From Phocaeicola_A sp045647865 (GTDB taxonomy: Bacteria; Bacteroidota; Bacteroidia; Bacteroidales; Bacteroidaceae), in contig JAZRMW010000066.1 of the NCBI GenBank assembly GCA_045647865.1, forward strand, positions 41,859 to 105,858: a stretch of 64,000 nt of DNA, in the 5' to 3' direction. Below, one piece after another: positions 25,975 through 34,930 of this stretch. Below the pieces are notes generated by a model. The model saw only the letters and a list, made by a program, of their open reading frames with translations, was not told the origin of the DNA and searched no databases. The stretch's first letter is position 1; every line of letters begins with the position of its first letter. Both the position numbers and the translations under genes were made by a program.

Positions 25975-27327
25975 TCACTCTCCAAGACTCTTGGCTATGA
26001 CCTCATCTGGAAGATCATAGTTCATAAGGTTTCCTGCCAAATACTGGTCGTAAGAGGCCATGTCAACAAGTCCGTGACCAGAGAGATTAAAGAGAATGAC
26101 TTTCTGCTCACCGGTCTCAATACATTTCTTAGCTTCACGTACGGCAGCTGCGATAGCATGACAGGACTCGGGTGCAGGGATGATACCCTCGGCTTGCGCA
26201 AAGAGAACTCCCGTCTCAAAAGTCTCTAACTGAGGAATATCCACAGCTTCCATCAATCCATCCTTCAAGAGCTGTGACACGATGACGCCAGCGCCATGAA
26301 AACGAAGTCCACCCGCATGAATATTGGCAGGGGCAAACTTATGCCCAAGTGTGTACATAGGAAGCAAGGGAGTATATCCTGCCTCATCAGCATAGTCGTA
26401 TTGGAATTTTCCACGAGTTAATTTGGGACACGAAGCGGGTTCAGCAGCGACATAACGTGTCTTGCGTCCCTCCTTGATAGTGTGTCGCATGAATGGGAAG
26501 CAAATTCCAGCAAAATTAGACCCTCCACCAAAACACCCGATGACAACATCCGGATATTCACCCGCCATTTCCATCTGCTTTTCGGCTTCGAGACCGATAA
26601 CGGTCTGATGCAAGGAAACATGACTGAGGACAGAGCCAAGAGTATATTTACAATTAGGTGTAGTACGTGCCAATTCGATAGCCTCAGAGATGGCAGTACC
26701 GAGAGACCCTTGATGATTGGGGGTCTGCGTAAGGATATCTTTACCTGCACGGGTGGACATTGATGGTGAAGGGGTAACTTGTGCACCGAATGTCTGCATA
26801 ATACTGCGGCGGTAAGGCTTTTGGTTATAGCTGATTTTCACTTGATAGACAGCTGCTTCAAGACCAAAAAGTTTAGCAGCATAGGAAAGAGCCGTTCCCC
26901 ACTGACCAGCACCCGTCTCAGTCGTGATATTCGTTACTCCATCCTGCTTGCAATAGTAAGCTTGTGGAATTGCAGAGTTGAGTTTATGCGAACCAATGGG
27001 ACTGACACTCTCGTTCTTGAAATAGATATGTGCAGGAGTTCCAAGAGCTTTCTCCAAGCCATAGGCTCGCACCAAGGGAGTAGAGCGCCAATACTTATAA
27101 TACTCGCGTACAGGTTCGGGAATCTCTATCCAAGGATTCTCTTGGTCAAGTTCCTGATGACAAAGTTCCTTAGCAAAAAGTGGATAGAGATCTTCGGGCT
27201 TCAAGGGTTCCTTTGTCTGCGGATTCAAGGGCAACATGGGCTTGTTCACCATATCGGCCTGAATATTGTACCAATAACGAGGTATTTCGTCCTCTGAGAG
27301 GAAAAATCTTTTCTGATTTGCACTCAT
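25975..27327 (-). CDS. trpB: TrpB2-type tryptophan synthase beta-like PLP enzyme
   Basis: 450 aa, longer than TrpB1 (about 395 aa) and matching the TrpB2 subfamily. It has an N-terminal extension (P-R-Y-W-Y-N-I-Q-A-D-M), then R-S-T-P-L-V-R-A. The PLP-lysine motif is S-P-I-G-S-H-K-L-N-S-A (Lys115), followed by T-E-T-G-A-G-Q-W-G and the phosphate-binding C-F-G-G-G-S-N. No trpA or other trp gene is near. Family knowledge: TrpB2 enzymes act on indole and serine (or phosphoserine) and often work without TrpA. It has its own promoter and terminator, so it is a single-gene unit, suggesting indole salvage rather than the trp operon. Confidence 0.92.
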   Translation of the reverse strand: MSANQKRFFLSEDEIPRYWYNIQADMVNKPMLPLNPQTKEPLKPEDLYPLFAKELCHQELDQENPWIEIPEPVREYYKYWRSTPLVRAYGLEKALGTPAHIYFKNESVSPIGSHKLNSAIPQAYYCKQDGVTNITTETGAGQWGTALSYAAKLFGLEAAVYQVKISYNQKPYRRSIMQTFGAQVTPSPSMSTRAGKDILTQTPNHQGSLGTAISEAIELARTTPNCKYTLGSVLSHVSLHQTVIGLEAEKQMEMAGEYPDVVIGCFGGGSNFAGICFPFMRHTIKEGRKTRYVAAEPASCPKLTRGKFQYDYADEAGYTPLLPMYTLGHKFAPANIHAGGLRFHGAGVIVSQLLKDGLMEAVDIPQLETFETGVLFAQAEGIIPAPESCHAIAAAVREAKKCIETGEQKVILFNLSGHGLVDMASYDQYLAGNLMNYDLPDEVIAKSLGE

Positions 27328-27355
27328 ATTTCTTTCAATTTGTTATTTGAAGCCG

Positions 27356-27386
27356 CAAAAGTACATAAATTTGATATATAAACAAA
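27356..27386 (-). promoter_or_regulatory. Promoter of trpB2
   Basis: Minus strand TTTG (27383-27386), 19 bases, TACTTTTG (27356-27363): perfect consensus and spacing. Expected start near 27351, leader about 25 bases. Confidence 0.7.
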
Positions 27387-27475
27387 GGATTCTGCTATTA
27401 TTTTGTTCTATACAATCATTTTTTATCTCCAAAAACAACATGGATTCGATACAAGAAACGTCGTTGGAAAGTATG

Positions 27476-27600
27476 TCTCAGTTCTTTCAAAATCTATCAG
27501 CTATCCGAGATAAATCTATCAACTGCCAGAAGAAAATCTATCAGCTAATAGATTGTAGTGGAACACCTGATAAAAATCACTCTTATATCGAACTCAGGTT
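27476..27600 (+). repeat. 125-bp dispersed repeat, copy 2
   Basis: Gap-free match to 11120-11244. Three AATCTATCA(G/A)CT units occur at about 23-base intervals, then a conserved tail with TGATAAAAATCAC and TTATATCGAAC. It lies in the 468-bp gap between trpB2 and the small winged-helix gene. A 119-codon frame overlaps it, but copy 1 does not preserve that frame. Confidence 0.75.
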
Positions 27601-27795
27601 AAAACCTCTTCTGTACTCATTCAGGAAAAGGAGAACTGTCAAAAAGAAACATCAGACAGTGCAGATGTTAAATCTCTTGAAGAAACCTTTCAATAGGGCC
27701 TTTTGAACAATTAACGAGAAAAAAGGATAGAAAAGATTCCAACTATTAACGCGACCTTTGTGTTGTCAAATACAAACAGAAATAAATATTGGACA

Positions 27796-28005
27796 ATGAA
27801 AATAAATCTAAAAACAATTATTGAAGACAGTAACCACATCTATGGAATGCTGTCAAATGGTATCAAGTATCTCTACCACGAACTACAGGAACTCACCCAT
27901 ATGGATGACACCCAACTCTGCTTGGCCATCTGCCAATTGATACGTGATGGTCGCATCAACCAACATATAGAGGATAATCTGGTATATTACTTGAAAAAGG
28001 TATGA
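27796..28005 (+). CDS. Small winged-helix-like protein
   Basis: 69 aa from ATG 27796. The pattern of two helices, I-I-E-D-S-N-H-I-Y-G-M-L then L-Y-H-E-L-Q-E-L-T, a third helix L-C-L-A-I-C-Q-L-I-R-D-G-R-I and a beta wing ending Y-Y-L-K-K resembles the small DUF2582-type winged-helix proteins of Bacteroidales (inferred from pattern, not proven). Its last codons overlap the next gene by 4 bases (ATGA), so the two are translationally coupled. An upstream in-frame start at 27760 is less likely because its region is AT-rich and unlike protein. Confidence 0.65.
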   Translation: MKINLKTIIEDSNHIYGMLSNGIKYLYHELQELTHMDDTQLCLAICQLIRDGRINQHIEDNLVYYLKKV

Positions 28006-28769
28006 GCATACGAATCCACCTGCATCCAAGCTATTGGATGTATAGGAGCAACATAAAGCAGATACTGAAAGGAGAGTATGTGCGTGAGAAAACATTCTGC
28101 AACCACCGCAACACCGTGGAATGGGTAAAATGGGGGAAACGTGACGTTGTTGTAAAACGATACAAACGCCCCACATGGGGCAACTGCCTTATTTACTCTT
28201 GCCTGCGCAAAACGAAAGCCCGGCGAGCCTATGAATATGCAGAAGAATTACTAAAACGAGGATTTGACACGGCACACCCAATTGCCTACATCGAAATAAA
28301 ACGATGGGGCATCTTCCACACAGGATACTTTATTTCGGAGTTGCTACCCTATCCTTTAATGAACGACATTCCACAAATGAATTTGTCGAAAGAAGAGAAA
28401 GATTTAATTGCTGAAGACTTTATCCGCTATACAGTCGGTCTGCACGAAGCTGGCATCATGCCTAAGGACTATAATCCAGGCAACATATTCTTTCATAAGA
28501 TGGGGGCGCACTACCATTTTGCACTGATTGACATCAATCGCCTACACATAGGGAAATTACCGACTGAAAAAGATTCGGCCCTATTTTTTGAGCAAATGGG
28601 CGTAAGCATCACCCAAGCAATCGGAGCGATAGACCAATATGCCACCCTCCGAGGATTCAACACCGACCGCTGCATATTTTTTATTCTTCTCCACAAACTA
28701 AAAAAATATGTCAAGAGGAACTTCAAGCACCACGTACTCCACCCAATAAGGAAGACGTGCATTCACTAA
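28002..28769 (+). CDS. Lipopolysaccharide kinase (Kdo/WaaP-like) family protein
   Basis: 255-aa eukaryotic-type kinase fold. The N-lobe has V-E-W-V-K-W-G-K-R-D-V-V-V-K-R-Y (the ATP-binding Lys probably in V-V-V-K-R), and the C-lobe has L-H-E-A-G-I-M-P-K-D-Y-N-P-G-N-I-F-F as catalytic loop and A-L-I-D-I-N-R as the metal-binding loop (DFG equivalent). In LPS kinases these read H-x-D-x-x-x-x-N and D-x-x; here the HRD His is replaced by M-P-K-D. Cytoplasmic, probably membrane-associated through the basic C-terminus. Likely role: phosphorylation of the LPS inner core or another glycolipid. Coupled to the preceding small gene. Confidence 0.8.
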   Translation: MSIRIHLHPSYWMYRSNIKQILKGEYVREKTFCNHRNTVEWVKWGKRDVVVKRYKRPTWGNCLIYSCLRKTKARRAYEYAEELLKRGFDTAHPIAYIEIKRWGIFHTGYFISELLPYPLMNDIPQMNLSKEEKDLIAEDFIRYTVGLHEAGIMPKDYNPGNIFFHKMGAHYHFALIDINRLHIGKLPTEKDSALFFEQMGVSITQAIGAIDQYATLRGFNTDRCIFFILLHKLKKYVKRNFKHHVLHPIRKTCIH

Positions 28770-28775
28770 CATGAC

Positions 28776-28810
28776 GAGGGCGTGTCAAAAAGAATCTACA
28801 CGCCCTCTTT
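28776..28810. terminator. Terminator between convergent kinase and DUF4450 genes
   Basis: 10-bp perfect stem GAGGGCGTGT (28776-28785) with its complement (28798-28807), 12-base loop, followed by TTT on the plus strand. Confidence 0.65.
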
Positions 28811-28858
28811 CATTTATCTATAAGTTATCTTGTATATATAATCTATCATCATTACTCT

Positions 28859-31800
28859 CTACCTCTGCAAGGTTACACCCAAAAGTCCAATGACTACATC
28901 ATTGGAAAGAGCCTCAACCTGCAAATGCTTCAAATCCTTCTTGCCATCAAGCGGAAGATCATAGAGTGTGGCGGCTCCACCTTCGAGCACATTCCCAAAA
29001 ATACCCGTGCTGTTCAAATCAACGGAGTGTGCAGCGTCCTTTGCATCACGTCCAAGTTCGGAACTGAGCGTGCGGCTCACCAATCCGCTCTTCAAATGCA
29101 AACGATAAGGACGTTTGGCTTTCAAGCGGAAAGCAAGACCATCATCATAAAAATCCTGTTCAATGGGACACCATGACTCCGGATTGATAAGCAAAAGCGA
29201 ATCAGCTGTACCATCAACATATACCACACGTACGACACCATTCTCAATCTGGCTCTGCATGGCATTGGTCGTACCGGCCATCATCAGGTAAATACGGTTA
29301 GCCTTGCCCGTCAAAGGGATTGTATTCACCGAGGGAAAATTGTCCCAAAGTGTAGTGAACACCACATTATACCCCTTAACAGGTGTAAGGAAAGGCACCC
29401 CTACTGAAGTATTCAGCATCTCGGCCACGCGCAAAGCAGAGTCATTCAACTCAAAGGTAGCTTGCGGATGACACCATTCACCAATACCCTGTACTGGTAT
29501 CTGCAATGTAGTCCGCTCAGGACGCGGAGAAAAATAACGCGGTTGGAAAAGATTGGTGAGCGAGTCATTCAAATAACCAACCAATGAAATTGTTTCCAAT
29601 TGGTCAGCTTTCACGTGTTCGAATTGAGAATCGAGAATTGAGGACGAAGCTTCTACAGATTCACTTTCAATCGCACGAGTAGGAGCAACCGAACCCTGTT
29701 CATTCTGTTTTCCACTCCAAGCCAACTCCACCTTCAAGTCATACACATCTTTGGCAGGAATCACCACTTCCATCATTGGATAGTCCACATAACCAGGGAG
29801 TTCGCGCCAAGTAACAGATTGTCCATTCACCTTTGCTTCATCCAATGTTTCGCGATAAGCACGCACTTGAAGGAGCAATGTATCTACACCAAAGGATTCA
29901 TCAAGATGAATCTGATAAGAATCAGTTTGTCCCTGATCTACTCTTTTATAAGCATACGCAATGTCGGGGGTTTTCAACGAAGCCTCATCCCATGTTTTCG
30001 GAAAACCTGGACGAAGCACCAAACGACTAGCCAAACGGTCAGGAAGCACACCATAGAGTCCTTGGATATAAACACGTGAAGCTACACCTACGGGATCACC
30101 AAAGTCACGATAGCACTCAGCCCGCGCCACATCGTAGTATGAAATCTGTCCGAAGTTTCCAGGACTACCTCCCAAATACATACCATCAAGCATCGAACTC
30201 TTCAACAGATGGTAAGCAGCCTCGTAACGTCCAGCCATCCAATAGACCAAAGCTGTATGCATCACCTCGGCAAAAGCCACATTATTGATGCTCCAAGCAT
30301 ACGGTTGCCAGTTGGTGGTAGAGATTGTTGCATATTGTTCATAACCAAGACCATCAGCCTTAGCATCAAGGCCATCAGCCACCACTGGAATGTGAGGAAT
30401 TTCATTATCCACATATTGTGTTGCACGGTAGCGCTGGAGAGGAGTACCCACTTCGCTATCGATGGTGTGATAGATGGTCCACACAGCCGGACTCTTGTGC
30501 AAACGTTGGCGTCCCATCAAGTCCTTATATTCAGCCCATACACCCTTGTCTTCCATCCACAAGGTTTCATCAATAGCCTTGTAGATACGGTCGGCCTCAG
30601 CCTGATAATGAGCAGCCTTTTCGGGCATACCCAAACCATCAGCCAAGCGGGCAGCCATACGGTTAGCACGGTAGTTGAGAGCGGTAGAGTGAGTGGCCGA
30701 ACCACCATTGTAATAAAGGGCATCACTCGCCCAAATGCAGCAATAAGCATCATAGAGTCCATCACCATCGGGGTCGAAATTACGCTTTTCCCAAGCCAAG
30801 TGGCGCTCGATTACCGGCCAAATCTCACGCACATATTCCCAGTCACCCGTCCAATTGAGATGCCACAAGAGTTCGTCCATATAATTGAGGTTCATATCAT
30901 AATGGTGCATCTGATTGTCGCGATTCGGATTACGGCAAATATATCCGTTGCTGTACATCTGCGTACCCCATTTCTTCACCGCACGAGCAAGATTCAGAGT
31001 TGAATCCTGCATAGGATGCTGATAAATCGGCTCAATATCCGTCACCTGCGAAGCGGCATAAGCATTGAAATGCTTGCGGGCACGGTCGTGCCAACCCAAG
31101 GCATCACCGGCATAAGCCGCACGCCATCCAGCCAAAGGCATACGCCAACCGATAGCACCATGAAGCCACGTTGTTCCATCCCACACACCATCAGCTGCTA
31201 CAGTCAAAGCGCCACCTACGGTATTGAAATAGGGATCGGGGGTTGTGAACTGAATGCGTCCAGCCAGCTCTGCACGTTGGGCTTCAGCCTTGGCAAAGGA
31301 TTCATCGATGGCGCTTCCATCATCAAAGAGGCCAAGCATCACATAATATTCCTTTTGTCCATTTGCAGCCAAAGGTAGAGAACCGACAAGAATGGGATGC
31401 TTTTCATTTCCATCCAAGCCGACAATTTGATGAACAGAATGTTCGGGGAAGAATCCATAAACAGTATGCTGTCCATACTTATTCTTGATGGACTTCACAC
31501 TGAAGTTGTTTCCGACAAGGGTGTATTCATTATCTTTGCAATATTCAGGCAACAGATAAAAACAATTATCCTTGTCAACTCCCATGTCACCTTCGCGACT
31601 GAAACGCTTGTTGGCCACTCCGCCAAATTGCCATCCAAGAACAGCATCCTCAGGCAATCCGTCCGTAGTAATCTTCCACACACCGGCATCTTCATCCATC
31701 AGAGCGAGTACCTCCATGTGGATGCTACCCTTACCCAACAATGGGTCAGTAATATGATAAATACGCTTACCAGGGCGATAGCGACACTCTATACGTGAAG

Positions 31801-32092
31801 CATTATTCAGAGCGATTTCCTTCTCTCCCACCCTTACAGTAAATGTCAGATTTCCTCCCATACGAGGCAGATATAGTGCAAACTCAGGCATATCACCTGT
31901 CTCCACACGAAAACCCGTATGTCCACCATACAGTGCACGAGTAAAGCGACGGTCACCATTCACAATCACAAAATCTTCCCCATCGGGTTGGTAGCGCATA
32001 GTGCGCTCATTGACCAACTTCTCTGGAGTACAACTTACGCTTATTCCACCCATAAAAAAAACGCAAGCCAATGTATAAAACAGTTTTTTCAT
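28859..32092 (-). CDS. DUF4450 domain lipoprotein, (alpha/alpha)6-barrel glycosidase-like
   Basis: 1077 aa. The signal peptide ends S-V-S before Cys (lipobox). An N-terminal beta domain (to about residue 280) is followed by an (alpha/alpha)6-toroid region with W-L-H-G-A-I-G-W-R-M-P-L-A-G-W-R, D-P-D-G-D-G-L-Y-D-A-Y-C-C-I-W-A-S-D-A-L, H-S-T-A-L-N-Y-R-A and G-Y-E-Q-Y-A-T-I-S-T-T-N-W-Q-P-Y-A-W-S-I-N-N. A C-terminal beta region follows. This is the layout of DUF4450 proteins found in Bacteroidetes polysaccharide loci. Acidic residues in the D-G-D-G and E-Q-Y segments could be catalytic, but I cannot assign them. Substrate unknown; locus context suggests pectin side chains. It is separated from the upstream GH-like gene by 575 bp holding an independent small RNA unit. 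Confidence 0.82.
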   Translation of the reverse strand: MKKLFYTLACVFFMGGISVSCTPEKLVNERTMRYQPDGEDFVIVNGDRRFTRALYGGHTGFRVETGDMPEFALYLPRMGGNLTFTVRVGEKEIALNNASRIECRYRPGKRIYHITDPLLGKGSIHMEVLALMDEDAGVWKITTDGLPEDAVLGWQFGGVANKRFSREGDMGVDKDNCFYLLPEYCKDNEYTLVGNNFSVKSIKNKYGQHTVYGFFPEHSVHQIVGLDGNEKHPILVGSLPLAANGQKEYYVMLGLFDDGSAIDESFAKAEAQRAELAGRIQFTTPDPYFNTVGGALTVAADGVWDGTTWLHGAIGWRMPLAGWRAAYAGDALGWHDRARKHFNAYAASQVTDIEPIYQHPMQDSTLNLARAVKKWGTQMYSNGYICRNPNRDNQMHHYDMNLNYMDELLWHLNWTGDWEYVREIWPVIERHLAWEKRNFDPDGDGLYDAYCCIWASDALYYNGGSATHSTALNYRANRMAARLADGLGMPEKAAHYQAEADRIYKAIDETLWMEDKGVWAEYKDLMGRQRLHKSPAVWTIYHTIDSEVGTPLQRYRATQYVDNEIPHIPVVADGLDAKADGLGYEQYATISTTNWQPYAWSINNVAFAEVMHTALVYWMAGRYEAAYHLLKSSMLDGMYLGGSPGNFGQISYYDVARAECYRDFGDPVGVASRVYIQGLYGVLPDRLASRLVLRPGFPKTWDEASLKTPDIAYAYKRVDQGQTDSYQIHLDESFGVDTLLLQVRAYRETLDEAKVNGQSVTWRELPGYVDYPMMEVVIPAKDVYDLKVELAWSGKQNEQGSVAPTRAIESESVEASSSILDSQFEHVKADQLETISLVGYLNDSLTNLFQPRYFSPRPERTTLQIPVQGIGEWCHPQATFELNDSALRVAEMLNTSVGVPFLTPVKGYNVVFTTLWDNFPSVNTIPLTGKANRIYLMMAGTTNAMQSQIENGVVRVVYVDGTADSLLLINPESWCPIEQDFYDDGLAFRLKAKRPYRLHLKSGLVSRTLSSELGRDAKDAAHSVDLNSTGIFGNVLEGGAATLYDLPLDGKKDLKHLQVEALSNDVVIGLLGVTLQR

Positions 32093-32294
32093 AACTTAGT
32101 ATATATTTATTATTTTTCTCTTTTTATAGTTTCGATACCTACTTCCTTTTTTATTTTTTATGCTTCAGTACGTAAACTTTTGCCAATCATCACCCAATCT
32201 TCACAAGGACTGGAATGCGTCAATATAACATACGTAAACAGATCCTTCCATCATATTACATTCACAGATAATGGCTATATTCTAATTCTGCCCA

Positions 32295-32302
32295 CAAAGA
32301 TA
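32295..32302 (-). promoter_or_regulatory. Possible -7 box for the DUF4450 gene
   Basis: Minus strand TATCTTTG matches TAnnTTTG; the -33 position has TTTC with 19-base spacing. It would give a leader of about 200 bases. Tentative, but it lies downstream of the small-RNA terminator, where a new promoter is needed. Confidence 0.4.
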
Positions 32303-32376
32303 CATAAAAATCGAAAAAGGGGAAAGATAACCCTGTAGTTTATTGGAGGCTTACAAAGTATTTCACATACAGATAC

Positions 32377-32441
32377 AAAAAAAAGGGTCAACGCTTTGAC
32401 CCAACCTTTATTAACCTTAAATCTAATACCATGAAAAACTT
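32377..32441 (-). ncRNA. Small-RNA-like transcription unit, copy A
   Basis: On the minus strand a promoter (32446-32476) is followed within about 5 bases by a 30-nt block (32439-32410) identical to copy B at 56039-56010. A 7-bp terminator stem GGGTCAA/TTGACCC (32402-32385) and eight T follow. The unit is about 65 nt and ends before any gene. The shared block contains ATGGTATTAGATTTAAGG, which could also encode a short peptide start (M-V-L-D-L-R-L). Two copies with different terminator stems suggest a paralogous sRNA family; Bacteroides families of paralogous sRNAs (FopS) have been described, but I cannot confirm membership. Confidence 0.65.
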
Positions 32442-32445
32442 GATG

Positions 32446-32476
32446 CAAAGGTACCGCTTTATTTTGAATCTGCAAG
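32446..32476 (-). promoter_or_regulatory. Promoter of small RNA copy A
   Basis: Minus strand CTTG (32473-32476), 19 bases, TACCTTTG (32446-32453). Only the first base of the -33 element deviates from consensus. Confidence 0.6.
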
Positions 32477-32597
32477 AGTATATGACTTATTTTTATGTTT
32501 TACAACATACTTTTTGACTTAAATCAAGCTATTAGAAATTTTATTTCACCATACAGAAAGAAAACAGTCCCCATTTACTTTTGTATAAAAAAGCACG

Positions 32598-32652
32598 AAG
32601 GCTCTCTAAATATCTCATCCGCAAGCGGGATAAATAATAGAGGGCCTCCGTG
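32598..32652 (-). terminator. Hairpin after the GH-like lipoprotein gene
   Basis: A long interrupted stem pairs AGGCTCTCT near 32600 with AGAGGGCCT near 32643, with an inner ATCC/GGAT-type stem. On the minus strand it is followed after a few bases by TTTTTT (complement of about 32586-32591). It ends the transcript from 34803. Confidence 0.6.
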
Positions 32653-32667
32653 TTCAGAGAAACAGGT

Positions 32668-34803
32668 TTATGGCATCGGCAACAAGCCTTCCCACTTCAC
32701 ATTCCACTTGCCATTCTTTGGGAAGCCAGGAGTTTCTTCGGTGCATCCGTCCCAACCAGCACACATGACGGCCATTGCGGTGAGGAGACCACCATTACCA
32801 GGAAGGTAGAGACGCAGACGCTTGTCCTGATAGTTATGTCCACTTACCAAACAAGTATTGGTACGGTTCTTCATCAACAGGGCATCCACAGCCTTTTCGG
32901 GTTCGCCTACACGAGCGGCACACATGGCAATCATCGGATAATCCCATCCCCAAGTCTCATCCCAATTCCACACTTCGAAAATCTTGTCGATGGTATTGTT
33001 CATGATTTCCTTGTCGAGCAAACGGCTTTCGGGATACATTCCCAAAGCACCGGTAACGGCCGGATGGTCGGAAATGAAACGGATGTTGGTGTATGAATCT
33101 GTTGCATCCTCGGAAGCCAAGTAGAGTTTACCTTCAGTATCTTTGGCCAACGGAGAGAGTTTAGCCAACAAAGTGTCCCATTCTGCTACACGGGGTTCAC
33201 CCATACGCTCGCGCCACAACTGAGCAGTACTGAGTCCGTAGTGCCAACTTGACAACTCCATCGGAGGATTGACATTCTCAGACGCACGCAAAGTCTCTTG
33301 AGCAGCAATGATACCCTTGAGGAGATAACGGTCGTTGATGGAATCGTAAGTAGCAAAGGAGTACATAAATTCAGCCGTCTTTTGGATAAGGTCATAATAG
33401 TTGTTAAGTACGGCCTCGTCCTTGGTGGCACGATAAACCAATTCAGCCAAGTGAATCAAGTGAGGCTGTTGCCAGATGAGGAAACTACCCACTTTAGAGG
33501 GAGCCTCCATCGCATCGGGATCAGTCATCTTCATCCATCGGATACCATCGAATCCTTGACGTTCGGCTATCTGCTTAGCAACAGGTTCGGCACGATGATA
33601 CCAGTTAAGTGTACGGTTGAGCAACTCGGGATGTCCCCACAGAGGGAAGTGTGACTGATGCCACCAAATCATCTCGAGGTGGAACTTACCAAACCATGAG
33701 TTGTAAGTCAAACCTGTCTCTTGAGGAGGTGTATCACCTGCTGCTTGGATTGCCATCAAGTACTGGCTGAGCACTACGCGACGCTCCAATTCTGGTGCGC
33801 GGGGGTCGGTACACTCTGAGAAGTCAACCATACCACCATTCTTCCAAAAACCATTCCAATAATCAGCAGCAGCGAATGAAGACTCTGCGTATGCTGGAAT
33901 CCGGTTTTCACCATTATCCACATCTGTATATTTGTCCATAGAAATATACTCGCACGAGAACTTCAACGTATCTTGTCCTGCATTGAGTACAAAATAGTTC
34001 TTAGCCTTTTCGCTTAGTTCTGCATCACCTTCCCATTGAAGGACAACATAATAGATGCTATCGTCAATCACGCGTTTCAACACAGCCTTATTACCTTCTT
34101 TGGATATCAGAATGGTAGAGTGCTTGTCATTTGCATTCCAGTTGCTGGCATCATCGCTATGAGCCCCAGTGGGATAAGCATAGCAAAGTTTGATTGCCAT
34201 TGGCTCGGAGGCTGCAATCATAGCAGAAAGAATGTCGCGCTCGGGGTGACAAACGGTCTCTACACTGACAGGCTTGCCATTCAACTTATAGGAACTGAGA
34301 ATCTTTCCATCCATCAAGTCAAGTGTCTGGTCTATTTCGGTAAAGGCTTCGAAACTTGTGCCTTCGGGCAATTCCAAACCTATAATACCCAAATGGAGAC
34401 GATGGGGGTTCACGCGATACCAATTGGCGGCATCGCGCTGACGGCCTGCCTCATTAAACTGCACTGCATATGGAGCGGGATGACCATGATAATCATAATC
34501 CTTCAAAGTTTCGCTATGAAGCAGGTTCTGAGGATTGGCAAAACTGTGCCATCCCCAATCACTCTGTGTACCGAGGGGGACACCTTTCGAATATTCCTTT
34601 GGGAAGGTCTGAAGTCCCGATGCATCTACTGTAACGGCAAAACCACCATTACCTACAGATAATGACGAGAGGGTGTCGAACGCAGTCACATGCGGATTAT
34701 TACGCTCCAGTAAAGCCTCGCGATTGATGGGAGTCTTTTCTTTTTGGCAAGCAACAAAAAGGGACATTGCTGCTATACCTACATATATAATATTACTTTT
34801 CAT
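32668..34803 (-). CDS. Glycoside hydrolase-like lipoprotein, (alpha/alpha)6 barrel
   Basis: 711 aa. The lipoprotein signal ends F-V-A before Cys. The N-domain carries L-S-V-G-N-G-G-F-A-V-T-V-D, the G-N-G-x-x-G pattern seen at the start of GH65/GH95-type enzymes. The toroid region contains Y-N-S-W-F-G-K-F-H-L-E-M-I-W-W-H, G-F-D-G-I-R-W-M-K-M and W-N-W-D-E-T-W-G-W-D-Y-P. The Glu in F-H-L-E-M is a plausible catalytic acid, by analogy only. I cannot place it in a numbered GH family from the sequence alone. In a locus with PL1 and GH105 it may act on pectin-derived oligosaccharides in the periplasm or at the surface. Confidence 0.75.
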   Translation of the reverse strand: MKSNIIYVGIAAMSLFVACQKEKTPINREALLERNNPHVTAFDTLSSLSVGNGGFAVTVDASGLQTFPKEYSKGVPLGTQSDWGWHSFANPQNLLHSETLKDYDYHGHPAPYAVQFNEAGRQRDAANWYRVNPHRLHLGIIGLELPEGTSFEAFTEIDQTLDLMDGKILSSYKLNGKPVSVETVCHPERDILSAMIAASEPMAIKLCYAYPTGAHSDDASNWNANDKHSTILISKEGNKAVLKRVIDDSIYYVVLQWEGDAELSEKAKNYFVLNAGQDTLKFSCEYISMDKYTDVDNGENRIPAYAESSFAAADYWNGFWKNGGMVDFSECTDPRAPELERRVVLSQYLMAIQAAGDTPPQETGLTYNSWFGKFHLEMIWWHQSHFPLWGHPELLNRTLNWYHRAEPVAKQIAERQGFDGIRWMKMTDPDAMEAPSKVGSFLIWQQPHLIHLAELVYRATKDEAVLNNYYDLIQKTAEFMYSFATYDSINDRYLLKGIIAAQETLRASENVNPPMELSSWHYGLSTAQLWRERMGEPRVAEWDTLLAKLSPLAKDTEGKLYLASEDATDSYTNIRFISDHPAVTGALGMYPESRLLDKEIMNNTIDKIFEVWNWDETWGWDYPMIAMCAARVGEPEKAVDALLMKNRTNTCLVSGHNYQDKRLRLYLPGNGGLLTAMAVMCAGWDGCTEETPGFPKNGKWNVKWEGLLPMP

Positions 34804-34840
34804 GTAATGTATTTTATGATTCTCTATATAATTTATTTAG

Positions 34841-34906
34841 ACACGGATGACACGGATTGGACGATTGTTAATCAAAAAAGTCGTGCAATGCGCGTAATCC
34901 GTGCCT
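34841..34906. repeat. CACGGATT palindromic repeat, copy 1
   Basis: Left arm ACACGGATGACACGGATT (34841-34858) and right arm CGCGTAATCCGTGCCT (34891-34906) form an imperfect palindrome. Related copies are at 57031-57097 and 59639-59739. It lies in the gap between two genes of the pectin locus. Confidence 0.65.
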
Positions 34907-34930
34907 GTTGTATCCAAATATTTTTCAGTA

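Noticed and set aside
27347..27706. 119-codon open frame upstream of the small winged-helix gene
   Set aside because: It runs through the 125-bp repeat and the trpB2 promoter, and the frame is not kept in the other repeat copy.
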